From an uncultured Spirochaetales bacterium (GTDB lineage Bacteria > Spirochaetota > Spirochaetia > Sphaerochaetales > Sphaerochaetaceae), in contig CASEKE010000028.1 in NCBI GenBank assembly GCA_949288415.1, positions 1 through 35,215 on the forward strand: 35,215 bases of DNA. Reading direction: 5' to 3'. Position 1 is the stretch's first letter; every line of letters starts with the position of its first letter. The position numbers were made by a program, and so were the translations under genes. The notes under the pieces were generated by a model that was not told where the DNA came from, did not search any database, and was given only the letters and a program-made list of their open reading frames with translations. Below are positions 26,102 to 34,221 of the stretch, one piece after another.

Positions 26102-26688
26102 CAGAGGACTCCTTTCGACGAGGGAATCTCGTCCCGGAAATCGGCGTCGATGGAGACAGCCGTGCGAAGCGATCTTGCCACGGATTTGAAAGCACCTTCG
26201 ATTATGTGATGCGTATTCTCTCCTGCAAGCCGTCTTATGTGGAGCGTGATTCCAGCATTGCGTGAAAATGCGATGAAGAATTCCTTCACCAGCTCCGTAT
26301 CGAAAGTACCGACTTTCTCCGACAACCGTCCGAGGTCGAATTCGAGCCAGCCTCGACCTGATATGTCGACGGCGGACATGATCAGGGCCTCGTCCATAGG
26401 CAGTATTGCGCTGCCGTACCTCGTGATTCCCTTTCTGTCACCGAGCGCATCCGAGAAGGCATGCCCGAGCGCTATTCCTATGTCCTCAGTGCTATGGTGG
26501 TCGTCTATGCGGACGTCGCCGTTGCACTCGATGTCGATGTCGAATCTGGAATGTACGGCCAGAAGGTCCAGCATGTGATCAAGAAATCCCACACCTGTCG
26601 ATATGTTCGATCGGCCTTTTCCGTCCAGGTCGATCCTGACGCCTATATCCGTCTCTTTCGTCTTTCTTGCGATCTCCGCTTTTCTCAT
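26101..26688 (-). CDS. hisB: Imidazoleglycerol-phosphate dehydratase HisB
   Basis: A 195-residue monofunctional dehydratase. Manganese-binding motifs DDHHSTEDIGIALGHA and the second repeat AGENTHHIIEGAFKS are intact. It makes imidazole acetol phosphate for HisC. There is no fused phosphatase domain, which agrees with the separate PHP phosphatase at the operon end. Its start overlaps the hisC stop by 4 bp. Confidence 0.95.
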   Translation of the reverse strand: MRKAEIARKTKETDIGVRIDLDGKGRSNISTGVGFLDHMLDLLAVHSRFDIDIECNGDVRIDDHHSTEDIGIALGHAFSDALGDRKGITRYGSAILPMDEALIMSAVDISGRGWLEFDLGRLSEKVGTFDTELVKEFFIAFSRNAGITLHIRRLAGENTHHIIEGAFKSVARSLRTAVSIDADFRDEIPSSKGVL

Positions 26689-27752
26689 GCTACGATCTCC
26701 TTCATGACTTTTTCCAGCGTGGCGATGAAGCTTTGCATCATTTCCATGCTTCCTATCGTTATCCTGTTCCAGTTTCTTATTCTTTCTGTATCGAAATGCC
26801 TTACAAGAACTCCTTCCTCCTTGAGGCGGGAGTAGAGAAGTTTTCCATCCGCATGCGGGTGTTCGGCGAGAACGAAGTTGGCCGTCGAGTCGGTGACTCG
26901 GAACCCTAGTCCTTCCAGACTTCTCTTCGTATATTCCCTCGCTTCGACGATTTTCCCGGAATTCCGCTTCATATACCCGTCGTCCAGAAGCGCACCTATT
27001 CCTGCAGCCGCGCTCATGCTGTTGACGTTATATGGATTCGTGGAATATCTGATCGTCTCCAAATCCTTGATCAGTTCCTTGTTTCCGATCGCAAGTCCGA
27101 GGCGTGCTCCTGCCAGAGAGCGCGATTTCGAAAAAGTCTGGACCACCAGAAGGTTGTCGTACTTTTCCGTAAGAGGAACTGCGCTTCTTGCTCCGAAATC
27201 CACGTAAGCCTCGTCGATGACGACGATCGAGTCCTGCTTCGATGAGACAATCCTTTCGATTTCCTCGACTGGAAGCTCGATTCCTGTCTGTGCGTTCGGA
27301 TTCGCGATGAACACAGTCCCCTTTTTCCCGATGTAGGGCTCGGGATCGATCGAGAAGTCGTCCTTGAGCGGAATCTCCTCGTATGGAACCCCGTTGAGAG
27401 TTGCGAACACGGGGTAGAATCCATATGTTATATCTGCGAACAGTGCCGGTGTGCCTTCGTCGCAGAACGCCATGAAGGCATAGTTCAGGACCTCGTCCGA
27501 ACCATTGGAGAAGATTATCCTGTTGCGGTCGATGCCGAAGTACTTTGCGGCTACGGCCACAAGATTTCTGCATTCGGGATCGGAATACAGCTGAAGCCCT
27601 GCCGCGGCCGCTGCGGCCATTTCCGTCGCCTTTGCCGATGGCGGAAACGGCGATTCGTTCGTGTTGAGCTTCAGGTACTTTCTTTCCTTTGGCTGTTCTC
27701 CCGGGGTGTATGGTACGAGAACCGCATGCCTTGCGGACATGAACCTGCTCAT
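26685..27752 (-). CDS. hisC: Histidinol-phosphate aminotransferase HisC
   Basis: A 355-residue PLP aminotransferase of fold type I. The substrate-binding segment LKLNTNESPFPPS, SNGSDEVLN, VIDEAYVDF and the PLP lysine region TFSKSRSLAGARLGLAIG are present. NPNAQTG replaces the near-invariant NPNAPTG or NPNNPTG; one base change explains it. The ATG at 27752 has AAGGAGGAG upstream and overlaps the hisD stop. It converts imidazole acetol phosphate to histidinol phosphate. Confidence 0.94.
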   Translation of the reverse strand: MSRFMSARHAVLVPYTPGEQPKERKYLKLNTNESPFPPSAKATEMAAAAAAGLQLYSDPECRNLVAVAAKYFGIDRNRIIFSNGSDEVLNYAFMAFCDEGTPALFADITYGFYPVFATLNGVPYEEIPLKDDFSIDPEPYIGKKGTVFIANPNAQTGIELPVEEIERIVSSKQDSIVVIDEAYVDFGARSAVPLTEKYDNLLVVQTFSKSRSLAGARLGLAIGNKELIKDLETIRYSTNPYNVNSMSAAAGIGALLDDGYMKRNSGKIVEAREYTKRSLEGLGFRVTDSTANFVLAEHPHADGKLLYSRLKEEGVLVRHFDTERIRNWNRITIGSMEMMQSFIATLEKVMKEIVA

Positions 27753-29029
27753 CTTTTCTCCTCCTTGCGGACAAGGGCGCTCTCGGCGTGTCCTCCAAGT
27801 CCTTCCTTCCGGGCGAAGAACGCTATGTCGTCCGCCACCTTCGCCAAGGCTTCTTTCGAGTAGTATGTGAATTGCGTCTTCTTGACGAAATCGTCGACCG
27901 AGAGGGGGGATGAGAAGCGTGCCGTACCGCTGGTAGGCAACGTGTGGTTTGCTCCTGCGTAGTAGTCTCCGAGCACTTCCGGACAATAGCGCCCAAGGAA
28001 GACGGATCCCGCATGTCTGATCCTATCTAGGTAATCGAACGGATTCTCCACGGAGAGTTCGAGATGCTCCGGAGCGATCTCGTTGGATATCTCGATCGCC
28101 TTTTCGATCGAGGAGGCGATTATTATCTTTCCGTTCCTTTCGATGCTTTCCCTTGCAATCGCGTTTCTTTCGAGTTTTGCGATTCTCGTCTCTATCCGGC
28201 TTTGTACCTCCAAGGCGAGCTTCTCGGAATCCGTCACGAGCACTGCGCTTGCCATCCTGTCGTGCTCCGCCTGGGAAAGCATGTCCGCGGCTATGAAGGA
28301 CGGATCCGAGTCTTCATCGGATATTATAAGTATCTCGCTCGGTCCCGCGATCATGTCGATCGATACCGCGCCGTATACCTGCTTCTTCGCCTCGGCGACG
28401 AACGCATTGCCAGGTCCTACGATCTTGTCGACTTTGGGTATGCTCGCCGTACCGTAGGCCATGGCGGCGATGGCCTGGGCTCCGCCGACCTTGAATATCC
28501 TGTCGATCCCTGCGACACTTGCTGCCGCCAGTATCGCCGGCGCAACTTTTCCGTCCTTTCCGGGAGGTGTCGTCATGATGAGTTCGGGAACTCCGGCCAG
28601 CTTTGCGGGGATAGAGTCCATAAGGACGGTAGAGGGGTAGGCGGCCGTACCGCCAGGGACATATAGTCCCGCCCTGTCGACGGGAATTATCTTCTGTCCC
28701 GTCACTATGCCGTGCTCGTCGTTGATGATGAAGCCGTTCCTGACCTGTCTGGAGTGGAATTTGCGGATGTTCGCTGCCGCCTGCTCGAGAATCCGAAGGA
28801 ATTCAGGTTCCACTTTCCCGACTGCCTCGTCGATTTCCTCCCGGGATACCTCAAGCTTGTCCAGCTTGACCTTGTCGAACTTTTCCGTATATCCGAAGAG
28901 AGCTTCGTCCCCGTTTTTCCTGACGTCGGCAATTATATCGCGCACTGTATCCTCGACGTCCGTTCTGAGCTCCGTGCGTGAGATGATACCCTCGCTTCCG
29001 ACTTTGTCGTAGTCAAGTATTCTGATCAT
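27749..29029 (-). CDS. hisD: Histidinol dehydrogenase HisD
   Basis: A 426-residue NAD-dependent zinc enzyme that oxidises histidinol to histidine in two steps. Family motifs are YVPGGTAAYPSTVLM, IDMIAGPSEILII, the zinc and catalytic SQAEHD, and ANHTLPTSGTARFSSPLSV. The ATG at 29029 (MIRILDYDK), with GAAGGAG upstream and a 4-bp overlap with hisG, is the true start; a longer open frame runs back through hisG but is not the gene. Confidence 0.95.
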   Translation of the reverse strand: MIRILDYDKVGSEGIISRTELRTDVEDTVRDIIADVRKNGDEALFGYTEKFDKVKLDKLEVSREEIDEAVGKVEPEFLRILEQAAANIRKFHSRQVRNGFIINDEHGIVTGQKIIPVDRAGLYVPGGTAAYPSTVLMDSIPAKLAGVPELIMTTPPGKDGKVAPAILAAASVAGIDRIFKVGGAQAIAAMAYGTASIPKVDKIVGPGNAFVAEAKKQVYGAVSIDMIAGPSEILIISDEDSDPSFIAADMLSQAEHDRMASAVLVTDSEKLALEVQSRIETRIAKLERNAIARESIERNGKIIIASSIEKAIEISNEIAPEHLELSVENPFDYLDRIRHAGSVFLGRYCPEVLGDYYAGANHTLPTSGTARFSSPLSVDDFVKKTQFTYYSKEALAKVADDIAFFARKEGLGGHAESALVRKEEKR

Positions 29030-29661
29030 TTCTGTGTCTCCTTCTCCAGATTCTCCCTGAGAGCCTCTATCACGTCGGCCTTGAATTTGTAGCTGGACTT
29101 GTTTGCGATGAGACGTGCGCTTATGGGGAATATCGTTTCCTTTACCTCGAGGTCGTTCTCCTTCAGCGTGGTCCCTGTCTCCACGATGTCCACTATGACG
29201 TCCGATAGGCCCAAAATCGGTGCTATCTCTATCGAGCCTGTCAGGTGGATGAGGTCTATGTCCCTTCCTTTTGCAAGGTAGTATCTCGAGGCGATGTTCG
29301 TGAACTTCGTAGCGACTCTGAGCGGACGCTTGGTATTGTCCTTGAAATCCTTCTTTGCGGCAACAGCCATCCTGCACTGCCCGCATCCTAGGTCCAGAAG
29401 TTCGTATACGTCCGGTTCGTATTCCAGCAGTATATCCTTTCCTGCAACCCCGATGTCCGCTGCTCCTCGCTCGACGTAGATTGCGACGTCGCTGGGCTTG
29501 ACCCAGAAATACCGCACATGTCTTTCCTCGTTTTCGAATATCAATTTCCTGGTGTTGTCCAGAATTGCGGGGCAGGGGAAGCCCGCCCTGTCGAACATAG
29601 CGTAGACCTTTTCGCCTAATCGGCCCTTCGGAAGGGCGACATTGAGATATTTTTCCATCAT
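29026..29661 (-). CDS. hisG: ATP phosphoribosyltransferase catalytic subunit, short form HisG
   Basis: A 211-residue short-form HisG that lacks the C-terminal regulatory domain and therefore needs HisZ. ALPKGRLG, DIGVAGKDILLEY and the PRPP-binding VDIVETGTTLKEN segment are visible. It catalyses the first, committed step from ATP and PRPP. Two adjacent ATG codons, 29661 and 29658, are possible; GGAGG spacing slightly favours the second, while the overlap with hisZ fits both. Confidence 0.95.
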   Translation of the reverse strand: MMEKYLNVALPKGRLGEKVYAMFDRAGFPCPAILDNTRKLIFENEERHVRYFWVKPSDVAIYVERGAADIGVAGKDILLEYEPDVYELLDLGCGQCRMAVAAKKDFKDNTKRPLRVATKFTNIASRYYLAKGRDIDLIHLTGSIEIAPILGLSDVIVDIVETGTTLKENDLEVKETIFPISARLIANKSSYKFKADVIEALRENLEKETQK

Positions 29662-30758
29662 TCGACCTCCTTGCCGAAGCGTATTCTGCGTCCTGCCTTG
29701 ACTTTGTCGTTCCAGACAGGGGATACGAACACCCTGTTTTTCTTCGAAAGCTCGTTTGCCATCTTTTCCAGACCGGCTTCGTCGTCGCCTTCTTCATAAA
29801 GAAGAAGAATGTCCGCTTCATCCACGTCGTCGGTTTCGTCGAGTGTTTCGAGCAGATCCAGATAGAGTGCAAAGCCTATTGCATTTGCCTTCCTGCCGAG
29901 CTTCTCCATGAGTTTGTCGTAGCAACCTCCCGAAAGAACGCTCTCCGGTATGCCCTCTATGAAGCCCTTGAATACTATTCCGTCGTAGTAGTTCATGTCC
30001 GGTATCACCGAGAAGTCTATTCTGAGAGAATCTCTCAGATCCTCGTCGACGGCGAGAGTCGTTGCCTCAAGTTCGTCCAGGGCTTCTTTTTCGTCCTCGG
30101 CATCGAAGCATTTCCTTAGGCGTGGAAACACCTCTTCCGGCCTACCGTACGAAGTCGCGAGCGTCACCAGCTTCCTTTCCATGTCTTCCCCTGCGCCATA
30201 AGCTCGGCAGAGGCTCTTTATGTCGTGGGGATTCTTTTCCGTAAGAGCCTTGATGATCCTGTCCTTTCCTTCGAAACCCGGTCCGAGCTTTGCTATGAGA
30301 TTCGAAACGAGGTCCAGGTTTGACAGATCCAGAACCGAATTGCCGCTGACTAGGCAGAGGCTCCTTGCCGCAAGGCTTATGACTTCTGTCCTCTGGAACC
30401 GGTCCAGACGACCGAAGCACTCAAGGCCGGTCTGCATGATTTCCTTGAACGTCCTTGTACCCTTGCTTATCCTGTATACGTTCTCGTTGTAGAATACTTT
30501 TTCGAGCTTAAGGTCCTCGTCCTTCGAATTCTTTATTATCGAAAGCGTCACGTCCGGTTTCAGCGCCATCAGTTTCCCGTTAGTGTCGGTGAACGTGATT
30601 ACGCTGTCCGACACCAGAAAGTCCTTGTTGTTCGCATAAAGGTCATATGGTTCGAACTTGCCCATTCTGTATTGTCTGTAGCCCCTGCTCATGTAAAGCG
30701 AGCGAAGAGTCAGCATCGTCCGTTCCGAAAAAGTCAGGAAAAGTCTCTCCCCGTCCAT
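29658..30758 (-). CDS. hisZ: ATP phosphoribosyltransferase regulatory subunit HisZ
   Basis: A 366-residue protein related to the catalytic part of histidyl-tRNA synthetase but not a synthetase. The segment LMALKPDVTLSIIKN corresponds to motif 2 surroundings (normally LRPD.T..), and the late IPDMNYYDGIVFKGFIEG and SGGCYDKLMEKLG are HisZ-like. It partners short-form HisG and carries feedback control by histidine. It follows the regulator gene at the head of the operon by 4 bp, with a GGGGGA before its ATG. Confidence 0.9.
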   Translation of the reverse strand: MDGERLFLTFSERTMLTLRSLYMSRGYRQYRMGKFEPYDLYANNKDFLVSDSVITFTDTNGKLMALKPDVTLSIIKNSKDEDLKLEKVFYNENVYRISKGTRTFKEIMQTGLECFGRLDRFQRTEVISLAARSLCLVSGNSVLDLSNLDLVSNLIAKLGPGFEGKDRIIKALTEKNPHDIKSLCRAYGAGEDMERKLVTLATSYGRPEEVFPRLRKCFDAEDEKEALDELEATTLAVDEDLRDSLRIDFSVIPDMNYYDGIVFKGFIEGIPESVLSGGCYDKLMEKLGRKANAIGFALYLDLLETLDETDDVDEADILLLYEEGDDEAGLEKMANELSKKNRVFVSPVWNDKVKAGRRIRFGKEVE

Positions 30759-30762
30759 TGTT

Positions 30763-31056
30763 TCATTCCCCCTTCTTCCCGAGTTTTTTCAGGGCTTCCC
30801 TGTAGCCGCCGCTTCCGTAGTTCAGGCATTTGCTCACCCTTCCTATGGTGGCCGTGCTGATGCCCGTCTTTTCTGTTATCTCCTGGTAGCTCGATCCCTC
30901 TGCGAGAAGGGTAGCGGTTTCCAGACGCTGGGCCATGTCCTGTATCTCCTTGATGGTACAGATATCCTCGAAATATGCGTAGCATTCATCCATGCTTTCG
31001 AGATTGAGAATCGATTTGAAAAGCCTGTCTGTAGCTTCCGTTCTTCTTAATGACAC
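30763..31056 (-). CDS. YerC/YecD family TrpR-related regulator
   Basis: A 97-residue helical DNA-binding protein of the TrpR superfamily, YerC/YecD type: DICTIKEIQDMAQRLETA is followed by the helix-turn-helix SYQEITEKTGISTATIGRVS and NYGSGGY. I choose GTG at 31056, because AAGGAGA is 7 bases upstream and the ATG at 31095 falls inside the -10 of the predicted promoter. It is the first gene of the his operon. Family members, called HisR in some Gram-positive bacteria, are predicted histidine-responsive repressors of his genes. The inverted repeat over its own promoter fits autoregulation. Confidence 0.85.
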   Translation of the reverse strand: MSLRRTEATDRLFKSILNLESMDECYAYFEDICTIKEIQDMAQRLETATLLAEGSSYQEITEKTGISTATIGRVSKCLNYGSGGYREALKKLGKKGE

Positions 31057-31093
31057 TGGATTATCTCCTTGCCGTTCTTTTTTTTGCTTTATC

Positions 31094-31122
31094 ATGCTAT
31101 CACTTTAGCATAATAAAGTCAA
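31094..31122 (-). promoter_or_regulatory. Promoter and operator of the histidine operon
   Basis: On the minus strand -35 TTGACT (31122-31117) and -10 TAGCAT (31099-31094) are separated by 17 bp. ATGCTA and TAGCAT form a perfect inverted repeat with a 6-base spacer (31094-31111), so the -10 is one arm of the dyad. A repressor bound there would block RNA polymerase. The encoded YerC-like protein is the best candidate. Confidence 0.65.
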
Positions 31123-31146
31123 TTGTAGTCTCTCCTTTCACATCAT

Positions 31147-31171
31147 AAAAAAGACCTGCGCTTTGCAGGTC
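31147..31171 (-). terminator. Terminator of the lipoprotein gene
   Basis: On the minus strand GACCTGC and GCAGGTC (31153-31171) form a 7-bp stem with a 5-base loop, followed by TTTTTT (31152-31147). It directly follows the lipoprotein stop and separates it from the his promoter. Confidence 0.85.
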
Positions 31172-31177
31172 CGTGTG

Positions 31178-32551
31178 TCACCTCCCGTTTACAATTTCTT
31201 TTGTCCATTCCAGAATTGCGATCCTGGCTTTCGGGGGAATCGCCCAGATTCTCGTACCGCCCGCATTCGCATGGCTATACGGGTATCTGTCGGCAAATAT
31301 GAACCCGTGCAAATAGTCTGTACTCTGGCTGAGCAGAAAAAGCCTGTCGTTCCAGAGAGCTGCAAATGCCGAATCGGATGCGGCATACGAGACTTCTCCT
31401 TTTCCTGTAGAGGAAAGCACATTTTTGAAGTTGTCGACCGTAAAGTTGTCTCGAATGAATGTTTTTCCAGTCTGGTCGTTGTACGCGCTCGATGATTCTA
31501 TGTCTCCGAAAACGTACCCTGCAATTCCTGCTTTTCTTGTCTTTGATTCCTTTCCGAATATCGTCAAAGTGTAGTAGTAGTTTGCGTTGTCCACGACATA
31601 CAAGTCCACCTTGAGAATGACTTCTTCGTCGGAGTCGAACAATATGAAAGGCTCCATCTTTTCCTTTGCAAGCATTCCGGAATAGTGCTCGAGTTCGGCT
31701 TTGCCTGCAGTGAGTTCGACATTTCTGAACGAAGTTGCGAATACATTTCCAAGTTTGTCGCCTGCCGTCCTGCATTCCTCGTCGAAAGTCCGGGAACGTG
31801 AGAGTATCGTGTTTCTAAGCCTGTCGGCCTCATCTGAGATTGCAATCCTTGAAACCTCATATTCCGTGCTCCTAGTGAAGAATGAGTAGGAGTATGCCTT
31901 ATCCCCTGTCCAAAAAAGGCTTTCATTCATTGCGAAATTGCTGCCTTTGCTGTCGAAGGCCGTTCCGAGGATATTCATGAAATTGCCGTCGAGACTGCCG
32001 GGGAAGCCAACGCAGAACAATCCCTGGAATCCAGAATCTTCTGCAATTCCAATCAGGTCGGCCTTGACGTGTGGCTTTCCGCCATCCTCATTTGCAATTG
32101 CAGCTATTCTTTCCTTCAGTCGGCTGAGGAGACTTTCGTCGATCTTGCCGTTTTCCGTGACGATGCTGTATGCACCAATACCGTCCAGGCTGTATGCGGC
32201 TATCACAGAACTTGAACCTTGACTATCGTATAGACCTCTCGAGATGATGTACCCCCGTGGAAGCTGTGAATTCTCGCCATAGATTGTCACTATATCAAGG
32301 GTAAGTTTACCGCCCTCGAAGTCTTCTGTGATACCGTGTTGCTTTGCTATAGATATCTCTTGAGAGTTTTCGTCTATGTTGCTTGCCAGACGGGATAGGA
32401 ACGTGGCGGCACGTGCGCTCGTGTCGGAATTGCTTCCAGCATTTTCTTTCTTTTTGATTTTTAAATCGGAAGAGCAGGAAAAAAGCAGGAAAGCAATGAA
32501 GAGGATGCCAATGAACAAAGGTGCATATTTTTTCGCGTAGTTTTTCTTCAT
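31178..32551 (-). CDS. Putative lipoprotein of unknown function
   Basis: A 457-residue protein I do not recognise. The N-terminus has lysines, a hydrophobic segment and LLFSCSS with a lipobox cysteine at residue 26, so it is probably a membrane-anchored lipoprotein. The rest has no repeats or catalytic motif I can name; it alternates short hydrophobic and polar stretches like a beta-rich extracytoplasmic domain, and ends in IWAIPPKARIAILEWTKEIV. The start at 32551 has AAGGAAG upstream. It has its own promoter and terminator, so it is a single-gene unit between the his operon and the amr genes. It is certainly translated-looking, with codon use like its neighbours. Confidence 0.78.
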   Translation of the reverse strand: MKKNYAKKYAPLFIGILFIAFLLFSCSSDLKIKKKENAGSNSDTSARAATFLSRLASNIDENSQEISIAKQHGITEDFEGGKLTLDIVTIYGENSQLPRGYIISRGLYDSQGSSSVIAAYSLDGIGAYSIVTENGKIDESLLSRLKERIAAIANEDGGKPHVKADLIGIAEDSGFQGLFCVGFPGSLDGNFMNILGTAFDSKGSNFAMNESLFWTGDKAYSYSFFTRSTEYEVSRIAISDEADRLRNTILSRSRTFDEECRTAGDKLGNVFATSFRNVELTAGKAELEHYSGMLAKEKMEPFILFDSDEEVILKVDLYVVDNANYYYTLTIFGKESKTRKAGIAGYVFGDIESSSAYNDQTGKTFIRDNFTVDNFKNVLSSTGKGEVSYAASDSAFAALWNDRLFLLSQSTDYLHGFIFADRYPYSHANAGGTRIWAIPPKARIAILEWTKEIVNGR

Positions 32552-32580
32552 GTTGTCTTCCTTGTTGGTTTGAGGTGCAC

Positions 32581-32609
32581 ATAATATATAGGTAGGGCGG
32601 TTGTGACAA
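32581..32609 (-). promoter_or_regulatory. Promoter of the lipoprotein gene
   Basis: On the minus strand -35 TTGTCA (32609-32604) and -10 TATTAT (32586-32581) are 17 bp apart, each one base from consensus. Transcription would start about 25 bp before the lipoprotein ATG. Confidence 0.65.
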
Positions 32610-32641
32610 TAGGAAATTTGGCAGTCATGAAGGAAAATGCA

Positions 32642-32657
32642 TAATAACGCTACTATA
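32642..32657. promoter_or_regulatory. Near copy of the trpB palindrome
   Basis: TAATAACGCTACTATA differs from TAGTAACGTTACTATA at the trpB promoter (22446-22461) by two transitions. It lies about 33 bp upstream of the lipoprotein -35. It may be a second site of the same regulator; this is inference from similarity alone. Confidence 0.35.
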
Positions 32658-32786
32658 GTCGTAGGATGTCATTCTTTTGAGCATATTCTGGTTGTTGTTT
32701 CTAGTCCAGAAACATATGGAAATCCTTGTCGTATAACGGATTCTCCAAAATGGTATTGGTTTTTCGTCAAAGCATCCAGCTGCCGA

Positions 32787-33695
32787 TCAGTATCTTCCGT
32801 AGAGCTTTGTCTTACAATTCGTACATCTTCCGTCCTTCTGCGGCTTTGAAATTACGTGGCCGCATGAAGGGCATCTGTTTCCAGTCTCAATCATGCTGTT
32901 GCCGGGATATATGAAAGGAATTCCCGATTCCCGTGCTTCGTCTATCATGCTGCACAGGAACTTTTCGCTGGTCGCGACCCTGTCGCACATCATGTAGGAA
33001 GGAAAGAATCTCGAGAGATGCCATACCTGTACTCCTGCAGAATGCAGAATCCTGCCGAGCCGCTTTATCGTCATTCTGTCGTGGATGCCCTCTATCAGCA
33101 TCGTCGTCACTTCCAGGTGCAAACCATTTCTGCCTATTTTTTCGATTGCGGATACGACCGGAGTCATCGAGGCGTGGCAGATTTCCGAATAGAACCGCTC
33201 GTCGCCTTTGAGATCGACGTTGAAGGCGTCTATCGATGATAGTACCCGTTTGAGCGAAGGACCTGAAAAACTTCCGTTGGTTACCATGATGCAATCCAGG
33301 CCGCTTTCATGTGCCTTGTCCGCGACGGAAAGCATGTAGTCCTGCCATACGATCGGTTCGGAGTATGTGAAGCTGATCGACGGGCACCGGAGACGGATTG
33401 CATTCTCGACTACGCGTGTACGATCGACTCTTCCATTGGTCGAATGGTTCTGAGATATTTCATGGTTCTGGCAGAAGTCGCATGAGAAGTTGCAGCCTTC
33501 CATGGCTATCGAGAATGTCCTTGTAGAAGGACGAAAGTGGTAGAGCGGCTTCTTCTCGATTGGATCTGCCGCCGCGGCGACGATGGCCCCGTAGCAACGA
33601 TCTTCCAGATGTCCATCCACGTTGATGCGGCTCCTGCACCAGCCCATCTTTCCAGGTTCTATCTCGCATTCTCTGTAGCAGAAATCACATTTCAT
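32787..33695 (-). CDS. amrS: AmmeMemoRadiSam system radical SAM enzyme AmrS
   Basis: A 302-residue radical SAM protein. The [4Fe-4S] motif is CNFSCDFC (Cys68, Cys72, Cys75) in MEGCNFSCDFCQNHEISQ. An N-terminal cysteine cluster (CDFCYREC, then Cys20) and a C-terminal zinc-ribbon-like CPSCGH plus CTNCKTKLYGRY flank the barrel. It resembles PflA-like activases. The ATG at 33695 overlaps the end of amrA by 11 bp. The gene triad with AMMECR1 and Memo proteins is conserved in bacteria and archaea, but its substrate and purpose are not established. Confidence 0.9.
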   Translation of the reverse strand: MKCDFCYRECEIEPGKMGWCRSRINVDGHLEDRCYGAIVAAAADPIEKKPLYHFRPSTRTFSIAMEGCNFSCDFCQNHEISQNHSTNGRVDRTRVVENAIRLRCPSISFTYSEPIVWQDYMLSVADKAHESGLDCIMVTNGSFSGPSLKRVLSSIDAFNVDLKGDERFYSEICHASMTPVVSAIEKIGRNGLHLEVTTMLIEGIHDRMTIKRLGRILHSAGVQVWHLSRFFPSYMMCDRVATSEKFLCSMIDEARESGIPFIYPGNSMIETGNRCPSCGHVISKPQKDGRCTNCKTKLYGRY

Positions 33696-34221
33696 CCTCT
33701 TCGAACACCTCCGCTGTGAATACGTAAAAAGAAGCGACCTCTCTTTTCCAAGTATCATCTGCCAAACCGGCTTTCTTGCTGAGCGCCGCGAGAAGTTCTT
33801 CTTTTGTCCATCCTGTCTCGATGGCTACCTGCGGTAGGAATACCGCTCTCGAATGTCCTGCTTCCATAAGTATCCCATGCTCGCCGAGCCTGAATTCCTC
33901 GAGACTCCCGATCTTCTGGAACGGAGAGAGCACCGATATCTCGATGCGGCATTTCTCCACTTCGGTTTTTTCGAGCGGCATGAAGCGATAGTCGTTGAAT
34001 GCAGCTTCGCGCGCAAGCATGAATATCTGCCTGTAAAGAGGTGCGATAGGTTGCATATAGCCGATGCATCCTCTCAGATCTCCATTTTCTCTGAGGGTCA
34101 CGAATGCTCCGAATCGCATGTCGGTATGCGGAATGTCCACTGCTTCTTTCGTAAAGGCACTTTCTATCGAGAGTCTTGCCATCCTAATCAGATCTTTTCC
34201 TGTCGTTTCGTCAAGCATCAT
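33685..34221 (-). CDS. amrA: AMMECR1 domain protein AmrA
   Basis: A 178-residue AMMECR1-family protein with the signature LRGCIGYMQP at about 49-58, preceded by GAFVTLRENG, and the later REAAFNDYRF. The human homologue is linked to a midface, hearing and elliptocytosis syndrome; the molecular function is unknown. Two ATG codons, 34221 and 34218, are possible, and GGAGG spacing favours 34218. It overlaps both neighbours, indicating translational coupling in the triad. Confidence 0.9.
   Translation of the reverse strand: MMLDETTGKDLIRMARLSIESAFTKEAVDIPHTDMRFGAFVTLRENGDLRGCIGYMQPIAPLYRQIFMLAREAAFNDYRFMPLEKTEVEKCRIEISVLSPFQKIGSLEEFRLGEHGILMEAGHSRAVFLPQVAIETGWTKEELLAALSKKAGLADDTWKREVASFYVFTAEVFEEDEM

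Noticed and set aside
29030..29872. Upstream extension of hisD into a 707-residue protein
   Set aside because: The added part is an out-of-frame reading of hisG and hisZ. The family start with a ribosome binding site is at 29029.
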